Assembly: GCF_900100015.1 (NCBI RefSeq)
Contig: NZ_FNDD01000008.1
Span: 1 to 64,000, forward strand
DNA length: 64,000 nucleotides
Source: Vibrio xiamenensis
GTDB lineage: Bacteria; Pseudomonadota; Gammaproteobacteria; Enterobacterales; Vibrionaceae
Direction: 5' to 3'
A model generated the notes under the pieces. That model had not been told where the DNA came from, searched no databases, and was given only the letters and a program-made list of their open reading frames with translations. The translations under genes and the position numbers were made by a program. This document shows, piece by piece, positions 18,973 to 27,271 of this stretch; within the stretch, counting starts at the first letter, position 1; the number at the start of each line of letters is the position of its first letter.

Positions 18973-19200
18973 GGTGAAACCTCCTTGTTGAAGCGCTAAG
19001 CATGCCAATTGAACGCCGTGATGTCGAGGTGCTTGAGTCATTGTTTTTACGAATAATTTGAATCAAGGGGACGAACAACGGCGGCGAGGTTTTTATTCGC
19101 CGTAAGACCCTTTTGAAGCGGAGAAACTCGCGGTTATTGACTATATTTTGTTAAACAACAAATTTTTACAAACCATAAGCGCTTATGGTGAGGAGCAAGC

Positions 19201-19434
19201 ATGGAATCGACTCAACATTCACTCAGTGAGTTGTTTGAACAACTCGGGTTGAGTGGCAAGACTCAGGACATTGAGCAGTTTATCCGCCAGCATCAAGGCC
19301 AACTTGGCCGCGAGTCACTGCATCAAGCGCCGTTTTGGAATGATGGCCAAGCCAGTTTTTTACGCCAAGCCTATGACCAAGATGCCGATTGGGCAGAACT
19401 GGTCGATCAGCTTGATGTATTACTTCGAGGTTAA
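19201..19434 (+). CDS. DUF2789 family protein
   Basis: A 77-residue acidic, soluble protein with the family pattern HSLSELFEQLGL, APFWNDGQASFLRQA and DADWAELVDQLDVLLRG. GAGGAGCAAGC precedes the ATG. Function unknown. Its last four codons lie inside the first copy of the 17-bp tandem repeat that follows, so variation in the repeat could alter the C-terminus. Confidence 0.88.
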   Translation: MESTQHSLSELFEQLGLSGKTQDIEQFIRQHQGQLGRESLHQAPFWNDGQASFLRQAYDQDADWAELVDQLDVLLRG

Positions 19435-19488
19435 CTTAGCTTCGAGGTTAATCTAGCTTCGAGGTTAACTTAGCTTCGCGGTTAATGC
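19424..19488. repeat. Tandem 17-bp repeat, about 3.8 copies
   Basis: Unit TTCGAGGTTAACTTAGC occurs at 19424, 19441 (one dinucleotide swap) and 19458, with a partial fourth copy at 19475. The first copy overlaps the end of the DUF2789 gene. It looks like a slippage-prone minisatellite. Confidence 0.85.
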
Positions 19489-19574
19489 GTTGCGAGCTTA
19501 GCAACGTGGATAATTTAGCTGCTCGGTTACATGACCACACATTTACGGTTTGCGTTTTGTAAAGTAGGAAGCCT

Positions 19575-20231
19575 ATGACAAATAAAGTTCAGCTCTATTC
19601 TCTCGCCACCCCAAACGGGCAAAAAGTCTCCATCGCGCTGGAAGAGATGGCGCTGGAGTACGACGCGCATACCGTTGATATTCGCCTTGGCGATCAGTTC
19701 AGCGAAGAGTTTCTCAGCATTAATCCCAACAACAAAATTCCGGCGATTGTTGACCCAGTAGGCGACCATGGTAAGCCGCTTGCGGTGATGGAATCGGGGG
19801 CGATTTTGCTCTATTTAGCCGAAAAAACCGGTAAATTTTTGCCCGCAGAGACGGTGAAAAAAAGCCAAACCTTACAGTGGCTGTGCTGGCAAATCGGCGG
19901 CTTCGGCCCTATGGTAGCGCAATACGGCCATTTCAGTTATTACGCGCCAAGCGATGCCGATATTGATTATTCAACCCAACGTTATGCCGAAGAAACGCAG
20001 CGTTTGTTGGCCATGTTAGAAAAACATCTCGACGGCAAAATGTTTGTGGTCGGCGATGAGCTGACCATCGCAGATTTCGCGATTTTGCCGTGGATAGTGT
20101 GTTTGGATAACTGTTATCAAGCGACCCAAGCGCTCAAGCTCGATCAATACACAGAAATCACTCGTTGGGCGCAAGGAATGTTGACTCGGCCAGCAGTGGT
20201 GCGCGGCATGCAAGTGTGCGCACTGGAATAG
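19575..20231 (+). CDS. Glutathione S-transferase family protein (YghU/YfcG-like)
   Basis: An N-terminal thioredoxin-fold domain (VQLYSLATPNGQKVSIALEEM, NNKIPAIVD with the cis-Pro, and VMESGAILLYLAEKTG for glutathione binding) is followed by an all-helical C-terminal domain (VGDELTIADFAILPW). The TPNGxKV pattern is typical of the Nu-class disulfide-bond oxidoreductases YghU/YfcG rather than classical conjugating GSTs. It is followed by a terminator at 20288 and appears monocistronic. Confidence 0.92.
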   Translation: MTNKVQLYSLATPNGQKVSIALEEMALEYDAHTVDIRLGDQFSEEFLSINPNNKIPAIVDPVGDHGKPLAVMESGAILLYLAEKTGKFLPAETVKKSQTLQWLCWQIGGFGPMVAQYGHFSYYAPSDADIDYSTQRYAEETQRLLAMLEKHLDGKMFVVGDELTIADFAILPWIVCLDNCYQATQALKLDQYTEITRWAQGMLTRPAVVRGMQVCALE

Positions 20232-20287
20232 CTTAGGGCGAGTTGAGCCGTATTCGTGGACACATTCGTGAACACAAAACATGATGG

Positions 20288-20310
20288 AAGCCACTGTAAC
20301 GTGGCTTTTT
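20288..20310 (+). terminator. Terminator after the GST gene
   Basis: Arms AAGCCAC (20288-20294) and GTGGCTT (20301-20307) followed by a T-run. Confidence 0.75.
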
Positions 20311-20372
20311 ATTTGTCTAGCGATTAAGAATAATGTCATTATCAATGGCTAACACTTTGATTTAAGGACGAT

Positions 20373-21263
20373 ATGCACGCCTTGTTATTGACGCTGACCG
20401 CGATGTTGGCCTTTGCTGGTAATTCAATTATTAACCGTCTTGCGTTAGCGCAAGGGGCGATTGATGCGGGCAGTTTTAGCGTAATTCGCCTAGTTTCAGG
20501 TGCTTTGTGCCTTGCTGTGATTTATCAGCTTAAGTCGCGACGCCAACTTAAAGACAAGGCTTGGCATTTCGGTAGCGAGCGCCGCGGCCTGTTTGCTCGC
20601 TTGCCTGCGCTACCCGATACTCTGCGCTTTGCATTGCCTTTGCTTGGTTATGCGCTGTGCTTTTCGTTTGCTTATCTTAAGCTTGCCGCCGGTAGTGGCG
20701 CGCTGATTTTATTTGCCACTGTGCAGTTATCGCTGCTGCTGTTTCATCTGCTTAGCGGTCAACGCATGAATTTGATTGAATGGCTCGGTGTGGGGATTGC
20801 GCTGAGCGGCTTTGTCAGTCTGCTGCTGCCCGCCGCGACCCGTCCAGATCTGTTTTCTGCGGGGTTAATGATGCTCGCCGGATTGTGCTGGGCGTTGTTT
20901 ACTTTGGCGGGTAAAAAAGCGGGGCAACCGCTGCGCGCAACGTATCTTGGTTTTGTTGGCGCAGCGGTACTAGTGCTATTAGTCAGCCCATTTATTATCG
21001 ACACTCAACAGGTCACTTGGGCGGGAATTGGTTGGGCGGTGCTATCTGGCGTGGTGGCATCGGCGCTGGGTTATGTGATTTGGTATCAAGCGCTGGCACA
21101 TCTCAGTATGCTCAAAGCATCGATTGTGCAATTGTCGGTGCCGGTGCTGTCTGTGATGGGTGGTTTAATTTGGCTTAGAGAGCCGATTACTTGGCCACTG
21201 GTGATATCCAGCGCTTTAGTGCTCGGTGGCATCGCGCTGGTGTTTACAGCGCGCAGTCAATAA
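20373..21263 (+). CDS. EamA/DMT-family transporter
   Basis: 296 residues with about ten membrane helices in two EamA repeats (ALLLTLTAMLAFAGNSIINRLAL at the start, YVIWYQALAHLSMLKASIVQLSVPVLSVMGGL near the end). AAGGACG precedes ATG 20373. A second exporter of the same superfamily lies at 18070 on the other strand but is only distantly similar. Substrate unknown. Confidence 0.9.
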   Translation: MHALLLTLTAMLAFAGNSIINRLALAQGAIDAGSFSVIRLVSGALCLAVIYQLKSRRQLKDKAWHFGSERRGLFARLPALPDTLRFALPLLGYALCFSFAYLKLAAGSGALILFATVQLSLLLFHLLSGQRMNLIEWLGVGIALSGFVSLLLPAATRPDLFSAGLMMLAGLCWALFTLAGKKAGQPLRATYLGFVGAAVLVLLVSPFIIDTQQVTWAGIGWAVLSGVVASALGYVIWYQALAHLSMLKASIVQLSVPVLSVMGGLIWLREPITWPLVISSALVLGGIALVFTARSQ

Positions 21264-21290
21264 CTCTTTATTAAGCACTATCTATTTAGG

Positions 21291-21395
21291 CAATATCCGT
21301 CGAGACAATAGCCATTGAGGCATTAACCGTTGATACATTAGCTGTTGAGGCGACAATCGTTGCGGCAATAAGCGTTCAGGCAATCGTTATTCATG
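21291..21395. repeat. Degenerate 15-bp tandem repeat, about 7 copies
   Basis: Units start at 21291, 21306, 21321, 21336, 21351, 21366 and 21381 with consensus close to CAATANCCGTTGAGG. The copies differ at several positions but keep exact 15-bp phasing. They lie between the EamA gene and the SDR gene, ending about 58 bp before the SDR start codon. Confidence 0.8.
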
Positions 21396-21452
21396 GCAGC
21401 CATCAATGACGGACAAGTCGCGCCATATCGATACACAGCAAGGAGTAACACA

Positions 21453-22229
21453 ATGCAGCAACACACCCCTAATTCAAATCTCGCGGCCCCTGTGGTGCTT
21501 ATCACGGGTGGGGGGCGCGGTATCGGCGCGGCGAGTGCCAAACGTTTTGCCAAAGCGGGTTATCAAGTGGTGGTGAACTACTTAAGCAATCATCAAGCGG
21601 CACAAGCTTTGAAGCAAGAGATTGAAGCGCTCGGTACAAGCTGCATGACGGTCGCGGCCGATGTGTCCAACGAACAACAAGTTTCTAATATGTTTGCCGA
21701 GATAAAACAGCAATTTGGCGCACTGGATGTGTTGGTGAACAACGCCGGTATTTTAGAAACCCAAAGCCGAATGGATGATATCAGTGTTGAGCGATTTGAG
21801 CGCATTTTGCGAACGAATGTGATTAGCTGCTTTTTGTGCGCCAAGGCGGCGGTTAAGCAGATGTCGACCCGCTATGGCGGCAACGGTGGTGCGATAGTGA
21901 ATGTTTCATCGGGGGCTGCGAAATCTGGTTCGCCCAACGAATATGTCGATTACGCGGCGTCCAAAGGTGCAATGGATAGCCTAACGCGCGGCTTGGCACT
22001 TGAAGTGGCGAATGAAGGCGTGCGGGTTAATGGCGTGCGCCCCGGGCTTATCTACACCGAAATGCACGCCAGTGGCGGCGAGCCTTTACGAGTGCAACGT
22101 TTGCAAAGCAAAATTCCGCTGCAGCGCGGCGGTGAGGCCGAAGAAGTGGCGGAAGCGATATTTTGGTTGGCTTCAAATCAGTCTTCTTTTGTGACGGGAA
22201 CTTTTATTGATACCACTGGCGGCTTATAA
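21453..22229 (+). CDS. SDR-family NAD(P)-dependent oxidoreductase
   Basis: A Rossmann-fold short-chain dehydrogenase: cofactor motif TGGGRGIG, NNAG at about residues 95-98 (LVNNAGIL), catalytic Ser in NVSSGAAKSG, and YAASK. The C-terminus FVTGTFIDTTGGL is family-typical. AAGGAG before ATG 21453 decides the start; an upstream in-frame start would read the repeat tract. Similar to glucose/3-oxoacyl-type SDRs, substrate unknown. Confidence 0.9.
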   Translation: MQQHTPNSNLAAPVVLITGGGRGIGAASAKRFAKAGYQVVVNYLSNHQAAQALKQEIEALGTSCMTVAADVSNEQQVSNMFAEIKQQFGALDVLVNNAGILETQSRMDDISVERFERILRTNVISCFLCAKAAVKQMSTRYGGNGGAIVNVSSGAAKSGSPNEYVDYAASKGAMDSLTRGLALEVANEGVRVNGVRPGLIYTEMHASGGEPLRVQRLQSKIPLQRGGEAEEVAEAIFWLASNQSSFVTGTFIDTTGGL

Positions 22230-22292
22230 CTTGGCTGAGAACATGTATTTTTAGCACCAATTCGTTATTGCAGACCGATGATATTCAAAGTG

Positions 22293-22328
22293 ACAAAGCT
22301 CGCCATTTAGCGAGCTTTGTCGTTTTTT
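22293..22328. terminator. Bidirectional terminator between SDR and rhaS
   Basis: Arms ACAAAGCTCGC (22293-22303) and GCGAGCTTTGT (22310-22320), an 11-bp perfect stem, then CGTTTTTT on the plus strand. Confidence 0.8.
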
Positions 22329-22374
22329 ATTTTTGTAAGTGTTAGCCGTCACTGACATTGTTAACGGTACGGCG

Positions 22375-23187
22375 TTAACGAAAATCGGAAGGAGAACGCG
22401 AAGTAAAACGTTTAAATTTGGTGCTGAAATAATTACTGTCTTTATAACCAACGTGAAAAGCGATATCGGTTATCGACATTTCTGAGTAGTGTAATAAGTC
22501 CATTGCTTTATTTATTCTGACGCGATGAATGTAATTATTAAATGACAGGTTAGTGACCTGTTTTATTTTACGACTTAATGTTCGCGAAGAAATATTAAAG
22601 CGCTCAGAAATATCCCCAACATGAAATTCTTGTTGGTAGTTTATCTGAATCCAATCGATAATTTTTAAAATGCAGTTATCTTGCTCATCATTCGATTGAG
22701 CTGTAAGCCGTCCGCGAGAGATCTCCACCACCAGTTGTTGAAACAGCGCTTCACTCATCAAGCGCGATTCGAGCGTATCCAGTTGGGATTCTTGTTGTAG
22801 TTGATCCACTAACAGGTTGACTCGTTTCATATTTTCAGAAGCCACATACCAACTGTTATTTTGTTCGTCGTCTCTAGGCAGAAGGTGTTTGAGCAGCGGC
22901 GAATAAGATAACTTTGTTTTTTTAAATAACACATTAGTCAGGTATAGGTTGTCGACTTCCTCTAGTAGGTGGCGATCTCTCGGCGAGACGTAACAGATAT
23001 AATTTTGCGACAAATTCGTTGGAACATTATTCATCACATGTTGCCCGGCCCCTTTTGTCACTATCATCAACTCGTAAAAGTCGTGTGAATGCTCAGGATA
23101 ATTTTCCTGAGGAGCTCGAACTTCTGTGGAAACGGCAGCGTCGGAATGTTCAAAAAATTCGTCACTGTTAAGTTGAAACATTTTCAT
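22375..23187 (-). CDS. rhaS: AraC-family transcriptional activator, RhaS-like
   Basis: An N-terminal cupin effector domain (EHSHDFYELMIVTKGAGQHV, then RDRHLLEEVDNLYLTNVLF) closely follows the order of motifs in E. coli RhaS. A C-terminal AraC double helix-turn-helix (ISERFNISSRTLSRKIKQ and ITDIAFHVGYKDSNYFSTKFKRF) binds DNA. It probably activates the adjacent rha genes on binding L-rhamnose. ATG 23187 (MKMFQLNSDEFF) is preferred, though the ribosome-binding site is weak. It is separated from rhaD by 300 bp and is more AT-rich than its neighbours. Confidence 0.85.
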   Translation of the reverse strand: MKMFQLNSDEFFEHSDAAVSTEVRAPQENYPEHSHDFYELMIVTKGAGQHVMNNVPTNLSQNYICYVSPRDRHLLEEVDNLYLTNVLFKKTKLSYSPLLKHLLPRDDEQNNSWYVASENMKRVNLLVDQLQQESQLDTLESRLMSEALFQQLVVEISRGRLTAQSNDEQDNCILKIIDWIQINYQQEFHVGDISERFNISSRTLSRKIKQVTNLSFNNYIHRVRINKAMDLLHYSEMSITDIAFHVGYKDSNYFSTKFKRFTSRSPSDFR

Positions 23188-23487
23188 TATTATCACTTTC
23201 AGACTCGAAGTTAATTTAGCAAATCCCACCCACAAAGCAGTGACCTAAATCATGGAAAATTAGCCGTCTAAATAGAATGTTTATTTCTGTGATCCCAGTA
23301 TATTTCGGAGTTATGCAACGGGTCCGTTTCTCTCATAAATTGGAAGGTTCTAATGCTGGTAATAAGAAACTTATTGCATTTTAGGGGATATTTAACTTGC
23401 AAAGGTTGGTGATTTTTATCGCGATGATTGCGGCAACGTGAAATAACCGTTGCCGCAAAGTAAAAACACAATGTGGAATAACCGCGA
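23188..23487. other. Gene-free stretch between rhaD and rhaS with a strong hairpin
   Basis: This stretch presumably carries the rhaS promoter. The only clear structure is an 11-bp perfect stem with arms TTGCGGCAACG (23428-23438) and CGTTGCCGCAA (23448-23458), 30 bp beyond the rhaD stop. Neither strand has a T-run after it, so it may be a transcript-stabilising hairpin or a factor-dependent stop. Confidence 0.55.
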
Positions 23488-24312
23488 CTACAAGTTGAAG
23501 GTCTCTTTTAATTCCTGCATTGCTTGTTTACTGACGCCTTCAGGAATGTAACCGCTTGCCAAACACATCAAAAACAGTTTGGCGCCTTTATTGGCAACAT
23601 CGACAAAGTCAAATGCAGTCAGGGCATCGACACCTGTGGCCACCGCACCGTGTTTTTCCCATACTGCCACGTCGTTAACCAGCAACTTATCGCGAGTGCC
23701 ATCGGCCATAGTTTTGCTGCCCGGCATGCAGTAAGGCACAACGCCAATGCCACGCGGTACAAATGCGCGAACTTCGGGCAACATTTGCCAGCAGGCATGG
23801 GTGTAGACATCATCATCGTGGGCGTAATCGCGATGATGTGATAGTGCAATCAACTCCAGTGGATGGGTATGAACCACGCAGCGATCAGGTGCGCCAGCTT
23901 TAATCTTCGACATGATGATTTCAACGTGGGAGATAAACTCACTGGTGGGTGCGAAGTTGGGGTTGTTTCGACCGCCCCACAATAAGTGATAGCCTTTCGC
24001 CTCATCATCGATACGCAATACGCAGCCCGCAAGCTCAGGGTCTCTGAGCTCACGGATGCGTTCGCCAGTACCTTTTACATAAAAAATGTGCCCAGCGGCA
24101 TCGGCTGGGAATGCGTCATCGCCGACCATCGACAGGTTCTGATGAGGAAAAGCACTTAGATCGCTTGGTTGCTCACCAAAAATGTCGGTGACATCGACGG
24201 AAATATTACCGCCATTGCGTTCAGCCCATTCACGCTGCCATAGGTATTCAGCCACTTCACTGACTTTAGCGATTTCGGTTTTGACGGCATCATTTAATTC
24301 AATCGTTTGCAT
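23488..24312 (-). CDS. rhaD: Rhamnulose-1-phosphate aldolase
   Basis: A class II (zinc) aldolase that splits L-rhamnulose-1-phosphate to dihydroxyacetone phosphate and L-lactaldehyde. WAERNGGNISV, FYVKGTGERIREL, the zinc His pair in VVHTHPLELIAL, and WEKHGAVATG are family hallmarks. TAGGAACGAAA before ATG 24312 (MQTIELNDAV) supports this start, giving 274 residues, the same length as the E. coli enzyme. It lies about 90 bp downstream of rhaA. No rhamnulokinase gene, which would make its substrate, is present in the window. Confidence 0.93.
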   Translation of the reverse strand: MQTIELNDAVKTEIAKVSEVAEYLWQREWAERNGGNISVDVTDIFGEQPSDLSAFPHQNLSMVGDDAFPADAAGHIFYVKGTGERIRELRDPELAGCVLRIDDEAKGYHLLWGGRNNPNFAPTSEFISHVEIIMSKIKAGAPDRCVVHTHPLELIALSHHRDYAHDDDVYTHACWQMLPEVRAFVPRGIGVVPYCMPGSKTMADGTRDKLLVNDVAVWEKHGAVATGVDALTAFDFVDVANKGAKLFLMCLASGYIPEGVSKQAMQELKETFNL

Positions 24313-24402
24313 TTTCGTTCCTAATTCGGTTGTTCTGTTGGTTTGCTCGAACACAAGTCAATGCCGCAAATGGGTGCACGCGGGTCATTTGCGGCATGCA
24401 AA

Positions 24403-25674
24403 CTAGTTGGCTTCGCGGGTCGCGAGAACGGTTTGCTCGTAATCTTTGACGTCTTTTAGCCATTCCAAGCCAACGGGTACGTCATTGACCATGCAGTAAT
24501 AGTCCCAAACTGCAGCCCAAGGCATTGAGCGAGTTTCTTCCATCATCGCAAGGCGAGTGGTGTAGTCTCGAGTGTCTTCGGCGTCTTTGAGTTGTTGCTG
24601 TGGCTCAAGCATGGCTTTGAGTAGCGCTTTGCGAGTATTGCGAGTACCAATTACCCAGGCAGCGATACGGTTGATTGAGGCATCAAAGAAGTCCAAACCG
24701 ATATTGACGCGGTCGTACAATTTATGACGCACGATTTCATTGGCGATGGCTTGAGTCTCTTCATCGAGTAGCACCACGTGGTCACTGTCCCAACGAATTG
24801 GACGTGTTACGTGCAGTAGGAATTCTTTAACGTACAAGGAGCATGCGCTAATCTTGTCGCTGATGACTTCGGTTGGGTGGAAGTGACCGGCATCGAGGCA
24901 CAGCAGAATGTTGCGCGAGGTGGCGTAGCCCATGTAGAACTCATTACTACCCACGGTGTAGGCTTCGGCGCCAATACCAAACAATTTACTTTCAACCGCG
25001 TCTTTGTGGTAACGCTCGTCAATGGGCTCGGCGATGATTTTATCCAACGAGTCCATTAAGCGTTGACGCGGCGCCAAGCGATCAAACGGCACATCTTTCA
25101 TGCCATCTGGCACCCAAATGTTCATCACCGAAGGGGTGCCCAGAGCGCGGCCAAACGACTCAGACACTTTGCGACTTGCGATGCAGTGATCGACCCAGAA
25201 TTGACGAATTTTTTCGTCTGGGTGGGCGAGGGTCATGCCGTCTTCACTGAGGGGATGGGAGAAACACGATGGGTTGAAGTCCAAACCGGTGTCGGTTTTT
25301 TTCGCCCATTCGACCCAATTGGTAAAATGTTCCGGTTTGATTTTGTCGCGCGAGACGGGTTGGTCTGATTCTAAATACATCGCGTGCAGGTTGAGGCGTT
25401 TTTTACCTGGGATCAGACGAAACGCTTGGTCTAAATCTTGGCGCAATTCTACCGCAGTGCGAGCGCGGCCTGGATAGTTACCGGTCGCTTGAATACCGCC
25501 ACTGAGCTCTTGGTCGGGATTTTCGAAGCCGCGAACATCGTCCCCTTGCCAGCAGTGTACTGAGATCGGCACTGAGTTCACTTCATTAAGTACGGCGTCG
25601 GTGTCGATACCTAATTCGGCGTATTGCTGTTTTGCTAATTCGTAAGCGGTTTGAATGCGTTGTGTTGTAGTCAT
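24403..25674 (-). CDS. rhaA: L-rhamnose isomerase
   Basis: The enzyme converts L-rhamnose to L-rhamnulose. The sequence follows E. coli RhaA throughout: [68 protein letters not shown] and [18 protein letters not shown], which include the metal-binding residues. ATG 25674 (MTTTQRIQ) is chosen by alignment and AAGG upstream. Its 420-odd residues are normal. It is preceded by its own regulatory region (palindrome at 25780) and a terminator, so it starts a unit separate from the TRAP/GH105 genes. Confidence 0.97.
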   Translation of the reverse strand: MTTTQRIQTAYELAKQQYAELGIDTDAVLNEVNSVPISVHCWQGDDVRGFENPDQELSGGIQATGNYPGRARTAVELRQDLDQAFRLIPGKKRLNLHAMYLESDQPVSRDKIKPEHFTNWVEWAKKTDTGLDFNPSCFSHPLSEDGMTLAHPDEKIRQFWVDHCIASRKVSESFGRALGTPSVMNIWVPDGMKDVPFDRLAPRQRLMDSLDKIIAEPIDERYHKDAVESKLFGIGAEAYTVGSNEFYMGYATSRNILLCLDAGHFHPTEVISDKISACSLYVKEFLLHVTRPIRWDSDHVVLLDEETQAIANEIVRHKLYDRVNIGLDFFDASINRIAAWVIGTRNTRKALLKAMLEPQQQLKDAEDTRDYTTRLAMMEETRSMPWAAVWDYYCMVNDVPVGLEWLKDVKDYEQTVLATREAN

Positions 25675-25779
25675 AGCTGCGAACCTTACTTCGTGAGTGA
25701 TGCACATCGCTTTTCTTTTGAGCGGCGATAAAGGGTGCTGCTAAGCAAATAGGCTGAAGTTGCGTTTAGGTTGAAGTTT

Positions 25780-25796
25780 AAGTGACGTCGTCACTT
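25780..25796. promoter_or_regulatory. Perfect 17-bp inverted repeat upstream of rhaA
   Basis: AAGTGAC-GTC-GTCACTT is a perfect dyad about 105 bp upstream of the rhaA start codon. Its position suits an operator for the rha unit. It does not resemble the direct-repeat half sites used by E. coli RhaS, so the cognate protein is unknown. Confidence 0.5.
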
Positions 25797-26012
25797 CTGT
25801 TGGCTTCAAGCCATGAGTAAAACCGAACTTCGCCATTGGCTTAGCGTTATTGGATGTTCGCTATTGTCTAAATTTGTGCGAGTTTGAGACTTAAAAAAAA
25901 AGCCCCAATGGGCGGCGTGCTGTCATTTTTTTCAATATTAAGGTGCGTTGCATCACAGGCTTGAAGATTGGATATTTTCGCCCTGAATGAATGCGCTTTG
26001 AAAGCGATGAAT

Positions 26013-26039
26013 AAAAAAACGCCCCGAGAAAGGGCGTTT
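26013..26039 (-). terminator. Terminator of the leftward TRAP-GH105 unit
   Basis: On the minus strand arms AAACGCCC and GGGCGTTT enclose a 7-nt loop and are followed by seven T residues. It lies about 70 bp past the GH105 stop. Confidence 0.8.
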
Positions 26040-26110
26040 GAGGACGAGGCAATCTCCATTGCCAAACGTATTGGGCGGAGGTGAATTTAGCGTTTGCGTT
26101 CAATCTATAT

Positions 26111-27253
26111 CTATAGATAGGTACGCAAATATTCCGACAAACATAAAATCGCCATCGCTTGACCATAAGGCATTGAGGTCAGTGGAATATTACGATAGTA
26201 GTCCAAGTCAGCGCCCATCGCGGTACCAAATGAGACGTTGACCAATTCACCGTCACTGTTGATAAATTCACTCAGCAGTGCATCGACCGCTTTATGGGCC
26301 AGTGGCGCGTAGCTTTCATCGATATAACGCTTACGCACCGCTTTGAGAATGCCATAGGCAAACCCGGCGGTGGCCGACGCTTCAACGTAGGAGCTTTCAT
26401 CATCGAGCAGTGTGCACCACAAGCCGTTGGCTTGTTGGTATTTTGCTAGTACTTCGACTTGACGCTGCAAGATATGAATGAGGTGGCGGCGAAAGGCGTC
26501 GTGCTCAGGTAAATCGAGCAGTTCCAGAAAATCAGGAATGACGATCGTCACCCAACTGTTGCCACGCGCCCAACGGGCGTTAGCAAAGTTGTGGTTACCA
26601 TCAAAGGTCCAGCCGTGATACCAAGCGCCGCTTTGGCGGTCAGTAAGGTACTGAATATGAGTGAGGAACTGGTACTTGGCTTCTTCGACATATTCGGGCT
26701 TATTGAGCAGCAGGCCGATTTTGGTCAGCGGCATCACGCTCATCATCAGAGTGTCATCCCACATTTGCTCGGTGTTTTCGCTGTTGTAAACGATGTGCTG
26801 AATCCCACCGCTTTGAGTTCGCGGCATTTGATACATCACATATTCGGCCCAAGTTTCTAAGTACGGCAATAGCGATTGGTCACCGGTTTCTTCATAGCGA
26901 TAGGCGAGAGTCAGAAACGGGCACACAGTATTGACGTTTTTGGTGGCTTGCTCCTCGGCGAACCTATCTTCAAACCATTCGTCAATGATGTTGAGTACGT
27001 TTAAATCGTTGGTTTGTTGGTAGTATTTATACATTCCATACAGGCCAATGCCATGGGTCCACTCCCAGCCAGCCCAGCCTTTGGTGTCTATGGTGCGGCC
27101 ATCGTCAAGGTGCAATAAAAACTCGCCAGTGTGATCGGTAATGTTGATTAGGTTATTGATCAACTTAGTGATTTTATCCACCACTTGGGTACGCGAATGC
27201 GGACGTTCGACACGACGAAGTAGGGCGCTGTGTTTTACGGGAAAAACTTGCAT
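26111..27253 (-). CDS. rhiN: Unsaturated rhamnogalacturonyl hydrolase, GH105 (RhiN/YteR-like)
   Basis: A cytosolic alpha-barrel hydrolase that removes the unsaturated galacturonyl residue from rhamnogalacturonan oligomers, freeing rhamnose. Typical stretches are WTHGIGLYGMYKYY, EQMWDDTLMMSVMPL (catalytic Asp region), GNHNFANARWARGNSWV and YVEASATAGFAYGI. No signal peptide, consistent with action after uptake. GAGGATGATT before ATG 27253 fixes the start, 18 bp after the TRAP large-subunit gene. Symbol assigned by analogy with rhi loci. Confidence 0.88.
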   Translation of the reverse strand: MQVFPVKHSALLRRVERPHSRTQVVDKITKLINNLINITDHTGEFLLHLDDGRTIDTKGWAGWEWTHGIGLYGMYKYYQQTNDLNVLNIIDEWFEDRFAEEQATKNVNTVCPFLTLAYRYEETGDQSLLPYLETWAEYVMYQMPRTQSGGIQHIVYNSENTEQMWDDTLMMSVMPLTKIGLLLNKPEYVEEAKYQFLTHIQYLTDRQSGAWYHGWTFDGNHNFANARWARGNSWVTIVIPDFLELLDLPEHDAFRRHLIHILQRQVEVLAKYQQANGLWCTLLDDESSYVEASATAGFAYGILKAVRKRYIDESYAPLAHKAVDALLSEFINSDGELVNVSFGTAMGADLDYYRNIPLTSMPYGQAMAILCLSEYLRTYL

Positions 27254-27271
27254 AATCATCCTCAGACTCAA

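Larger units (their letters stand above)
25675..26110. other. Intergenic region: rhaA promoter and end of the rhi unit
   Basis: No gene here. It contains, in the direction of leftward transcription, the terminator at 26013-26039, a weaker GC-rich hairpin with an adjacent A-run at 25893-25913 (T-run on the minus strand), a palindrome at 25780-25796, and the rhaA leader. Short frames in it are not supported by a start signal. Confidence 0.6.

Noticed and set aside
21291..21395. Possible CRISPR array
   Set aside because: 15-bp degenerate units without unique spacers; no cas genes in the window.
25868..26065. Minus-strand small ORFs between rhaA and the GH105 gene
   Set aside because: They run through two terminator-like hairpins and lack ribosome-binding sites.
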